Both the position numbers and the translations under genes were made by a program. Shown in pieces: positions 52,904 to 59,665 of a stretch of 64,000 bases of DNA (the first letter of the stretch is position 1; the number at the start of each line of letters is the position of its first letter). The notes under the pieces were generated by a model. The model saw only the letters and a program-made list of their open reading frames with translations. It was not told where the DNA came from and searched no databases. This stretch comes from CAYVVT01 sp964454335 (GTDB lineage Bacteria; Fidelibacterota; UBA8477; JABMPR01), in assembly GCA_964454335.1 (NCBI GenBank), contig CAYVVT010000001.1:372001-436000 (forward strand), given 5' to 3'.

Positions 52904-54100
52904 GTGTCAAAACGAACGATCGTGAAAATGCCCGGTGACGGTATCGGGCAGACGGTACTGGAAGAGACCATCCGGGTGCTGGATGCCGCCGGATTCGAAG
53001 CGGAGTATGTGGAAGCCGATATTGGCTGGGAGTTCTGGTGCAAGGAGGGCAATCCGCTGCCCCAGCGCACACTGGACATCATCGCCGAGCACAAGATCGG
53101 CCTGTTCGGGGCCATCACCTCCAAGCCCAAGGACGAGGCTTTCGAGGAACTGGCGCCGGATCTGAAGGACAAGGGCCTGGTGTACTCCAGTCCCATCGTG
53201 GGTTTGCGTCAGCATTTCGGGCTGGACATCTGTCTGCGGCCCTGTCGCACCTACAAGGGCAATCCTTTGAATTTCATTCGCAGAGGCCCTGGTGATACCA
53301 TCGAGGAGCCGGAGGTGGACGTGGCCATCTTCCGTCAGAACACGGAAGGGCTTTACGGCGGTGTGGAATGGAGCGATCCGCCGGACCAGGTCTATGACGC
53401 CCTGATGACGCATCCCAAGTTCGAAAAGAACTTCGGCGACACACCCAAGGCCGAGATCTCGGTGTCCACCCGTATCTTCACCAAGAAGTACACGCAGCGC
53501 ATCCTGCGGGCGGCCTTTGATCATGCCGTGAAATTCGGCTACAAGTCGGTGACGGTGTGTGAGAAACCCAACGTCATCCGGGAGACCTCGGGCATGATGT
53601 ACAAGATGGCCCAGGAGATCCAGAAGGCGGAATATCCGCAGATCCAGCTGTGGAACACCAACATCGACGCCCAGATGATGTGGCTCACCAAGAATCCCGA
53701 GACCTACGGCGTCATCGTGGCCGGCAACATGTTCGGCGACATCGTATCGGATGGTTTTGCAGGACTCATCGGCGGGTTGGGCTTTGCCTGCAGCGCGCAG
53801 GTCAATCCCGAGACCGGTATCGGCGTCTTCGAGCCAACGCACGGCAGTGCTCCCAAGTATGCAGATTACGAGACCTCCATCGTGAATCCCATCGCCATGG
53901 TGGAATCGGCCTGCATGATGCTGGACTTCATCGATGAGCAGGAGATTGCGAAGAAGGTCCGTAAGGCTGTTGCAGAAGTGGTGCTCGAAGGCAAGGTCCG
54001 TACCTACGACATGGCCAAGATGGCCGGTCGTGCGGACGTGGTCGAGAAGGGTGCGGCGAGCACGCAGCAGATGGCGGACGCTATTATTGCGAAGCTGTAG
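52904..54100 (+). CDS. Homoisocitrate/isocitrate dehydrogenase-like enzyme
   Basis: A 398-residue beta-decarboxylating dehydrogenase: MPGDGIGQ start, FGAITSKPKD, IFRQNTEGLYGG, the catalytic Lys in TVCEKPNVIRETSG, GNMFGDIVSDGFAGLIGGLG and THGSAPKYAD. The substrate segment YSSPIVGLRQHFGLDICLRP resembles the SPIVALRR helix of homoisocitrate dehydrogenases rather than the SxNxxLR of standard isocitrate dehydrogenase, so homoisocitrate or a related acid is likely. ATG/GTG choice: GTG 52904 follows AAGGAG. Confidence 0.85.
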   Translation: MSKRTIVKMPGDGIGQTVLEETIRVLDAAGFEAEYVEADIGWEFWCKEGNPLPQRTLDIIAEHKIGLFGAITSKPKDEAFEELAPDLKDKGLVYSSPIVGLRQHFGLDICLRPCRTYKGNPLNFIRRGPGDTIEEPEVDVAIFRQNTEGLYGGVEWSDPPDQVYDALMTHPKFEKNFGDTPKAEISVSTRIFTKKYTQRILRAAFDHAVKFGYKSVTVCEKPNVIRETSGMMYKMAQEIQKAEYPQIQLWNTNIDAQMMWLTKNPETYGVIVAGNMFGDIVSDGFAGLIGGLGFACSAQVNPETGIGVFEPTHGSAPKYADYETSIVNPIAMVESACMMLDFIDEQEIAKKVRKAVAEVVLEGKVRTYDMAKMAGRADVVEKGAASTQQMADAIIAKL

Positions 54101-54116
54101 GAGTAATTTATAGCAC

Positions 54117-54239
54117 GTCATCACGAGGGGTGTCCTGTGGACACCCCGTGGTGATCTAGTAAGTAAGTCCCGAACACGACTAACTGGATCACCACGTCGT
54201 CCGACAAGCTTCCAGCTTGTCGTCCTCCTCGTAATGACA
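54117..54239. repeat. Palindromic repeat element, family 1, copy D
   Basis: Starts GTCATCACGAGG and ends CTCGTAATGAC, with CGTGGTGATCTAGTAAGTAA and CTGGATCACCACGTCGTCC inside. It begins 17 bases after the dehydrogenase stop. Confidence 0.87.
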
Positions 54240-54281
54240 TCAGAGGGACTGACCATAAGCAGAGAAATAAATCATCCCTCG

Positions 54282-54440
54282 GTCATCGCGAGTACGACGT
54301 AGCGCGTAGCGCGAAGTCGGCGTGGCGATCTAGTAAGAAAACCCACGGGCACGACATACTGGATCACCACGTCGTTCGACAAGCTTCCAGCTTGTCGTCC
54401 TCCTCGCCTGCCAGCCGAAGGCACGCAGGCTGGTGATGAC
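54282..54440. repeat. Palindromic repeat element, family 1, copy E
   Basis: Starts GTCATCGCGAG and ends TGGTGATGAC. It holds the same core as copy C, plus an inserted GCCTGCC...GCAGG palindrome near the right end (about 54408-54432). Copies D and E together fill the 54101-54468 spacer; no gene is seen there. Confidence 0.85.
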
Positions 54441-54468
54441 ATTGGAATGAATTAAATGGAGTGGTTAA

Positions 54469-55905
54469 ATGAGTGAAAAATCAATCTCAAGACAGATCGC
54501 CGAATTTGCCGTCGGTCTGAAGTTCGAAGATCTGCCAGAGGACGTCATCCATGAGGTGAAACGCTACCTCTATGATTCCATCGGTTGTGCGTATGGCAGC
54601 ATGGGCACCCACGATGTGAATGCCATGCTGGAGATCTACCGGGAGATGGGTGGTACGTCTGAATCCCGGGTGATCGGGTTCGGGGATGAACTGCCGGCGG
54701 TGAGCACCGCCCTGGTGAATTCCCTGATGATCCGGGCTCTGGATTTCAACGACATCTACTGGAAGGACGATCCCAGTCATCCCAGCGACATCATTCCCGC
54801 GGCCCTGAGCACGGGGGAGAAGGTGGACGCCTCCATGAAGGACGTCATCGTGGCCATCGTGCTGGCCTACGAGTTCGAGATGCGTCTGTGTCTCTTCGCC
54901 AAGCCCGGTGTCCGGGAGCGCAAGTGGCATCATGCCACCCTGACGCAGTTCGTCTCGCCCATCGTGGCGGGTAAGATGCTGGGACTCACGGTAGACAAGA
55001 TGGTGAATGCCATCGGTATCAATGGTTGTCACAACCATACCATCGGCTGTCCCACGGCGGGCAAGCTCACCATGATGAAGAACACGGTGGATCCCATGGC
55101 CACCCAGTCAGGTGTTTTCGCGGCGCTATTGGCCCAGAAGGGCTATTCCGGGACGGAGAAGGTCTTCGAGGGCAAGGAAGGTTTCATGGACGCCTTCATC
55201 GGCTGGAATGCCAAGGACGAGGTGATGAAACCCACGGACATGGAAGGTCGTGACGGCGTATCCTCCTGGGCCTGGGACATCGAGGCTCTGGTTGGTGGAT
55301 TGGGAGAGAGCTGGAAGATCCTGGAATGCGGGATGAAGGCCTTTCCCACGGAGGCGCTGACGCATACGCATATCAGTTGTGCCATCAAGGCCATGGTGGA
55401 CAATGACCTGGACTACAAGGACATTGCTGAGGTAAAGGTCACCTGTTTCGCACAGGCCTATGATATCCTGTTTGATCCCACTAAGTATCGCCCCGAGTCC
55501 CGGGAGACGGCGGATCATTCATTGCCGTACTGTATGGCGGCGGCCATCGTGGACAAGAAGATCACAACGCAGTCCTTCTCCGAGGAGAAGCTGCAGGATC
55601 CGGCCATCTACGAGGTCATCGATAAGATCAAGGGTGAGCCGTCATTGGAATTCGAGGCCATGTTCCCGGCCAAGCAGCCCTCCCGGGTGGTGGTGACAAC
55701 CAATGACGGACGTTCCTTCGAGGAGTACCTGGAGTATCCCAAGGGGGATCCCCGTCAGCCCATGACCATGGGTGACCTTGAGAACAAGTTCAACAGTCTG
55801 TCCTCGGATGTCCTCAAGGCAGAACGGTTGGCCAGCATCAAGGACATGATATTCGGGTGTGAGAAACTCTCAGCCCGGGCGTTCATGGGCGACCTGGTCG
55901 TCTAG
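54469..55905 (+). CDS. MmgE/PrpD family protein
   Basis: A 478-residue enzyme of the family that includes 2-methylcitrate dehydratase and cis-aconitate decarboxylase: RYLYDSIGCAYGS, ALDFNDIYW, HPSDIIPAALSTGE, INGCHNHTIGCPTAGKLT, WDIEALVGGLGESWKILECG and CMAAAIVDKK. The active-site His/Asp/Lys-Tyr set cannot be assigned reliably by eye. With citrate lyase, Lys4-like hydratase and the dehydrogenase nearby it should act on a tricarboxylic acid. A fragment of a second copy lies at 56866. Confidence 0.87.
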   Translation: MSEKSISRQIAEFAVGLKFEDLPEDVIHEVKRYLYDSIGCAYGSMGTHDVNAMLEIYREMGGTSESRVIGFGDELPAVSTALVNSLMIRALDFNDIYWKDDPSHPSDIIPAALSTGEKVDASMKDVIVAIVLAYEFEMRLCLFAKPGVRERKWHHATLTQFVSPIVAGKMLGLTVDKMVNAIGINGCHNHTIGCPTAGKLTMMKNTVDPMATQSGVFAALLAQKGYSGTEKVFEGKEGFMDAFIGWNAKDEVMKPTDMEGRDGVSSWAWDIEALVGGLGESWKILECGMKAFPTEALTHTHISCAIKAMVDNDLDYKDIAEVKVTCFAQAYDILFDPTKYRPESRETADHSLPYCMAAAIVDKKITTQSFSEEKLQDPAIYEVIDKIKGEPSLEFEAMFPAKQPSRVVVTTNDGRSFEEYLEYPKGDPRQPMTMGDLENKFNSLSSDVLKAERLASIKDMIFGCEKLSARAFMGDLVV

Positions 55906-55969
55906 CGCGTTATAGCTTAGAAGCGTACCTGCCGAAGCCAGCGCACAGGCAGGGGAATCAGAAGTAAGA

Positions 55970-56006
55970 GGCACCGGGCGCTTTGATGCCTGGTGCCTTC
56001 CTTTTT
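55970..56006 (+). terminator. Rho-independent terminator after MmgE/PrpD
   Basis: GGCACCGGG pairs with CCTGGTGCC around CGCTTTGATG, then TTCCTTTTT. A worn copy of the same hairpin is at 57184-57211. Confidence 0.88.
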
Positions 56007-56107
56007 GTGTCTGCAGCAAACCTGTCACCCCGAGGATGTTCTGCAGCGGCGTTGACCGGACCTCTGGATCATCTGTACAGACCGTAGTATCTTTTGGAGA
56101 GGTTTCA

Positions 56108-56836
56108 ATGTCATTCCAGGACCCAAAACCTGTTTTGCTGATTATCGCGACACTAGGATTACTCCTGGGCTGCGACCTTTTCGGGAGCCGTGAGGAGGAA
56201 TACTCCTTCGAGAGCGAGACAACCGGGAAGAGACGGACAGTCCTCGTGTACCACCCGAGGGATTACGCCGCTGAGATCCCTGTGATCTACCTGCTCAACG
56301 GTTGGGGAGCCGATGTTTCCGCCTGGGGTTCCGGTATCGACCTGGTTGATGAAGCCGAAAAACGTGATCTGTTCTTCGTATCGCTCACGGCCGGGGAGAA
56401 CCAGTACGTCAATTCCTACATCGATTCCAGTCAGCGCTGGGCTGATTTCGTCATCGAGGTGGCGGAGAAGGTAGAGGACGAATACGGTCTCGACATCGAT
56501 CGGGAGCAGCGCGCCATGTGCGGTATCTCCAACGGCGGCGGGGGAGCGGTCTATGTGCTGGGTCTCTACCCGGACTGGTTTGCTGCCGCCGGCTGTCTCA
56601 GCGGAACCCAGTATTCCTATATTAATTATGAGGGTTTGGTATCCCGGGCCATCCGTATCGATGTGGGTCTGGGCGACACACAATCTCTCAGCGCCATGCG
56701 CAATTTGGCGGAGCGTCTGGAAGCCAATGAGATCGAACACGAATACCATGAAAATCCCGGCGGACACAACTGGGAATTCTGGCAGAGATATGCCCCGGCG
56801 CAGTTTGAGTTTCTGCAGGGGCTTATTGGGGAGTGA
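56108..56836 (+). CDS. Esterase-like alpha/beta hydrolase lipoprotein
   Basis: A 242-residue exported protein. ATG 56108 follows GGAGAGG and gives a lipoprotein signal with LLLGC (Cys21) as the lipid-attachment site. The hydrolase has YLLNGWGADVSAW (oxyanion part), nucleophile Ser in CGISNGGGG, and the catalytic His in PGGHNWEFW, as in the esterase D/tributyrin esterase group. It follows the MmgE/PrpD terminator, so it is a separate unit. The substrate is unknown. Confidence 0.85.
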   Translation: MSFQDPKPVLLIIATLGLLLGCDLFGSREEEYSFESETTGKRRTVLVYHPRDYAAEIPVIYLLNGWGADVSAWGSGIDLVDEAEKRDLFFVSLTAGENQYVNSYIDSSQRWADFVIEVAEKVEDEYGLDIDREQRAMCGISNGGGGAVYVLGLYPDWFAAAGCLSGTQYSYINYEGLVSRAIRIDVGLGDTQSLSAMRNLAERLEANEIEHEYHENPGGHNWEFWQRYAPAQFEFLQGLIGE

Positions 56837-56865
56837 GGTTTGAGAGTTACTCTAACGAAATCACA

Positions 56866-56940
56866 AGCGTGGTGGTGACCACCGATGACGGACGTTCCTT
56901 CGAGGAGTACCTGGAATATCCCAAGGAGGATCGTAGACAG
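56866..56940 (+). pseudogene. 3' fragment of a second MmgE/PrpD copy
   Basis: Twenty-five codons (SVVVTTDDGRSFEEYLEYPK and a few more) match residues encoded at 55684-55755 of the intact gene with only a few base changes. Nothing of the rest of the gene is present upstream (the esterase gene ends at 56836), and downstream the match breaks at a heptamer array. A relic of a tandem duplication. Confidence 0.85.
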
Positions 56941-57180
56941 GTTAGGTGTTAGGTGTTAGGTGTTANNNNNNNNNNNNNNNNNNNNNNNNNNNNNNNNNNN
57001 NNNNNNNNNNNNNNNNNNNNNNNNNNNNNNNNNNNNNNNNNNNNNNNNNNNNNNNNNNNNNNNNNCTGGAATATCCCAAGGAGGATCGTAGACAGGTTAG
57101 GTGTTAGGTGTTAGGTGTTAAGTGTTAGGTGTTAGGTGTTAGGTGTTAGGTGTTAGGTGTTAGGTGTTAGGAGTTAGGTG
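56941..57180 (+). repeat. Heptamer array GTTAGGT with assembly gap inside
   Basis: Head-to-tail GTTAGGT units run up to the 100-N gap and continue after it for about 12 units to 57180. The true copy number is unknown because of the gap. Confidence 0.92.
56966..57065. other. Assembly gap of exactly 100 N
   Basis: The 55 bases before the gap (56911-56965) are identical to the 55 bases after it (57066-57120), so the two contig ends probably overlap and the gap may hold no missing sequence. The length of 100 is a placeholder convention. Confidence 0.95.
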
Positions 57181-57183
57181 TCA

Positions 57184-57211
57184 GGCGCCGGGCAGGTTGA
57201 TGTCCGGTGCC
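57184..57211 (+). repeat. Worn copy of the MmgE/PrpD terminator hairpin
   Basis: GGCGCCGGG and TCCGGTGCC around CAGGTTGATG match the terminator at 55970 in sequence and order. It lies after the gene fragment and array, as expected if the end of the MmgE/PrpD unit was duplicated. The stretch 57212-57458 after it shows no gene. Confidence 0.7.
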
Positions 57212-57458
57212 ATTCCATTTCAGATAGGAAACATGCCAAACGGAGGGGACTTCGAAGGTAGCCAGTTGATGGGTGATCCCAGGCTGTGAGAATCGCATGT
57301 CCCGAGATATCCCGGGGTACTGGCCGTTTAGCGAATCTGGTTCGTAAATCCTGTCGCCGAGTATGGTGACCACTTGACGAAAGGGCGCTCATGACCACTG
57401 CCTGTTGCAGTATACTTGACCTGGACTGATGTGAAGCGACAGACCTGAGGGGAAATTC

Positions 57459-58532
57459 ATGAAAGCATCTCATCGCGACCTGAGACGAGGCGCTGCGACC
57501 ATCTTGACAGTCGCATCGTTGATCGTTTGGATGGTGGCCTGTTCTGAACCTGATGAACCATCCGGCGACCTGCCCGAAGTTGATCCAGAAAGTGTGGGAT
57601 TCTCATCCGAGGCACTGGCAGAGGTGAGTTTGCAGGCAGATACCCTGGGATGCGCTGCGCTGATGGCCCTCAGCGACGGGAAGGTCTTCTATAGCTGGGG
57701 TTCCATAGACCAGGATTACATGGTCCATTCCATTCGAAAGCCACTGCTCAGTAGTCTCTACGGCATCGCCATCGAAGAGGGCAGTGTCGACCTGGACGCC
57801 TCCCTGGCCGACCTGGGCATCAGCGATACGCCCACAGCGCCCACCACAGCTGAATTGCAAGCCACCGTTCGGGATCTGCTCTATTCCCGTTCAGGGGTCT
57901 ATATCCCAGCAGCGGCTGAAACGCCGGAGGCCCGGGAAACCCGCCCCGTCCGTTTCAGTCATGCCCCCGGCACCTTTTTCTACTACAACAACTGGGACTT
58001 CAACGTGCTGGGATCCATCTATGTCCAGCAGACCGGTGAGGAGATCTTCAACGCTTATAACCGACTGGTGGCGGAACCCATCGGGATGCAGGATTTCATG
58101 GCGGAGGATTGCTACTACGCCTACGAACTGGAGTATTCCAGTCACCCGGCCTACGTGTTCCGCATGAGTGCCAGGGACCTGGCCCGATTCGGCCTCCTGT
58201 ATGCGCAGGAGGGCCGCTGGGAGGATACGCAGATCATTCCTGCAGACTGGGTCGCCACCAGCACGAGTACCTATTCAGTCTCTGATACGACCCTGGGACT
58301 GGGCTATGGCATGCTGTGGGGAACCATCGTCGAAGGTGGCCAGGCCTGGGAGATGATGGGGGGTACAACCGGATTTTTCCACACCGGTTATGGCGGTCAT
58401 GTGCTCTTCGTGATCCCTGATCGCGGTCTGGTCATTGTCCAGCGTTTCAACACAGACGTGCCCTTTGTGAACAACGAGGATACCATCATGATCCTGCCTA
58501 TCATGATCCTGGAGGCAACGAGCTGGGTTTGA
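57459..58532 (+). CDS. Class C beta-lactamase-like serine hydrolase lipoprotein
   Basis: A 357-residue exported protein. The lipobox is MVAC (Cys28). The serine hydrolase triad is visible: SIRK (SxxK nucleophile, near residue 91), YYNNWDFN (YxN type) and HTGYGG (in place of KTG). Members include esterases, D-aminopeptidases and beta-lactamases; antibiotic resistance should not be assumed. ATG 57459 follows GAGGGGAAA. A hairpin follows the stop. Confidence 0.87.
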   Translation: MKASHRDLRRGAATILTVASLIVWMVACSEPDEPSGDLPEVDPESVGFSSEALAEVSLQADTLGCAALMALSDGKVFYSWGSIDQDYMVHSIRKPLLSSLYGIAIEEGSVDLDASLADLGISDTPTAPTTAELQATVRDLLYSRSGVYIPAAAETPEARETRPVRFSHAPGTFFYYNNWDFNVLGSIYVQQTGEEIFNAYNRLVAEPIGMQDFMAEDCYYAYELEYSSHPAYVFRMSARDLARFGLLYAQEGRWEDTQIIPADWVATSTSTYSVSDTTLGLGYGMLWGTIVEGGQAWEMMGGTTGFFHTGYGGHVLFVIPDRGLVIVQRFNTDVPFVNNEDTIMILPIMILEATSWV

Positions 58533-58583
58533 TCCATCCCTCGTTTCCCTGCCGAGCCCTTCTTTGAAACAGTTGACAATGGC

Positions 58584-58615
58584 AAAACGTCCCCGTTAGG
58601 GAGCGTTTCACTTTT
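58584..58615 (+). terminator. Probable terminator after the serine hydrolase gene
   Basis: AAACGTCCC pairs with GGGAGCGTTT (one bulge) around CGTTA, followed by CACTTTT. Confidence 0.7.
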
Positions 58616-58931
58616 GTACACAGCTAGGGATCTGTCTACGCTCTTCGCACTTCGACGGGATAGGCACGAATCCCCTGCCTGCTTGGCGTCCCAAGCGGCA
58701 GGCAGGCGAACCAATTGATCAACAGTCAAGTGGTTCGGTTATTGAATCAATCAAAATCCAATCCACTAGAGGTTTTCGAGGTGCCCATCAAGGGTAGGGC
58801 GGATAATGACCATGTGCGATTGGCCATCGGGAATCAGTGGAAATTAATGAGTATGCTATCATGCGTAGGATAAATGCGTAAAGTGTTGTATTTATTGATC
58901 TAGTGTTGAGAAAAGTCTTGAACTAGAGTGA
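58616..58931. other. Intergenic stretch with a small palindrome
   Basis: No convincing gene. A palindrome CCTGCCTGCTTGG...CCAAGCGGCAGG lies at about 58676-58707, of the same GCCTGCC/GGCAGGC type as inside copy E of family 1 and at 59329-59370. Confidence 0.55.
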
Positions 58932-58960
58932 TTGACAAGCCCTCCTAGCCCAGCTATATT
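58932..58960 (+). promoter_or_regulatory. Sigma-70-type promoter upstream of tRNA-Lys
   Basis: TTGACA (58932-58937) and TATATT (58955-58960) with a 17-base spacer, the same hexamers as the gatC promoter. The start would be near 58967, about 140 bases before the tRNA. Confidence 0.65.
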
Positions 58961-58994
58961 AGCCCGCTTTTTATAGCTAGCTCACTCCTAGGAT

Positions 58995-59021
58995 GTCAGC
59001 CTGAGCTTGTCGAAGGGTGAC
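58995..59021. repeat. CTGAGCTTGTCGAAGG palindromic repeat, third copy
   Basis: Same core as 2598-2625 with GTCAGC / GGTGAC ends. It would lie in the leader of the tRNA transcript. Confidence 0.75.
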
Positions 59022-59108
59022 CGTGGTTTGAGCAGAGTTATTCGCCCGTCTTCGCTAGTCAAAGATTAGCTACGACGTGGCGCTCAATCTGCCCATGGCA
59101 GATTTCGC

Positions 59109-59180
<72 letters not shown>

Positions 59181-59181
<1 letters not shown>

Positions 59182-59223
59182 CAAGTGCAAAACCCTCCGG
59201 TAACGGGGGGTTTTGTGCTTGTA
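59181..59223 (+). terminator. Long hairpin after tRNA-Lys
   Basis: ACAAGTGCAAAACCC pairs with GGGTTTTGTGCTTGT around a short inner stem (TCCG/CGG). There is no long T run after it, but it is the natural 3' end of the tRNA transcript. Confidence 0.75.
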
Positions 59224-59665
59224 TGGCTGTTCCGAAAGTGGACTCGGTACCCAATCTGCGCTCGCCAGCACAATAAATCAACTTTGCGCTTTGCTATATG
59301 GTGGAGGGTTCGACCACGTCCCGCCACAGGCGGGTAAGTAGAGCCGGAGCCGATTCTGCCGGCGGCAGAAGAGGTGAACGGTCAGTCCCTGGCGGTGTAC
59401 ACATCAGAAACCTTTGTAGAATAAGCCCTGCAAGGGTTTCGTCGTTGTAAGACATTTGGGCAAGATCAATTGCTAGACAAAACACACCAGGATCAGCATT
59501 GATCTTATTGCGTCCGGAACGTTCCTGGTTCAAGGAGATGTTTCTTTATGGCTGTGAACTTTTACATTCTCTGGATTGAAGACCAGAGATGCCTTCTGTA
59601 AAGCTTAGCCTTTACTGTACCATTGATCAATGTCGCGTAACTTATGCAAGACATTGGGGGACAAA
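59224..59665. other. Spacer with a repeated tRNA 3' end
   Basis: AGTCCCTGGCGGTGTACA at 59384-59401 is an exact copy of 59166-59183, the tRNA-Lys 3' end. Upstream of it, GGGTTCGA at about 59307-59314 resembles the tRNA T arm, and between them lie two palindromes (CCCGCCACAGGCGGG; TTCTGCCGGCGGCAGAA). A hairpin GAAACC...GGGTTTC follows at about 59406-59440. No protein gene is convincing here. Confidence 0.65.

Noticed and set aside
52907..54256. 449-residue open frame on the minus strand
   Set aside because: It is antisense to the dehydrogenase gene, has His/Leu-rich composition typical of a shadow frame, and runs into repeat element D.
50588..54440. Family 1 elements as insertion sequences
   Set aside because: They are 115-160 bases and carry no transposase; only a MITE-like or palindromic repeat label is supported.
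56941..57180. Possible CRISPR array
   Set aside because: Units are seven bases, head to tail, with no spacers; it is a microsatellite-type array.
57459..58532. Antibiotic-resistance beta-lactamase
   Set aside because: The motif set fits the broad class C-like serine hydrolase family; nothing specific to a resistance enzyme is visible.
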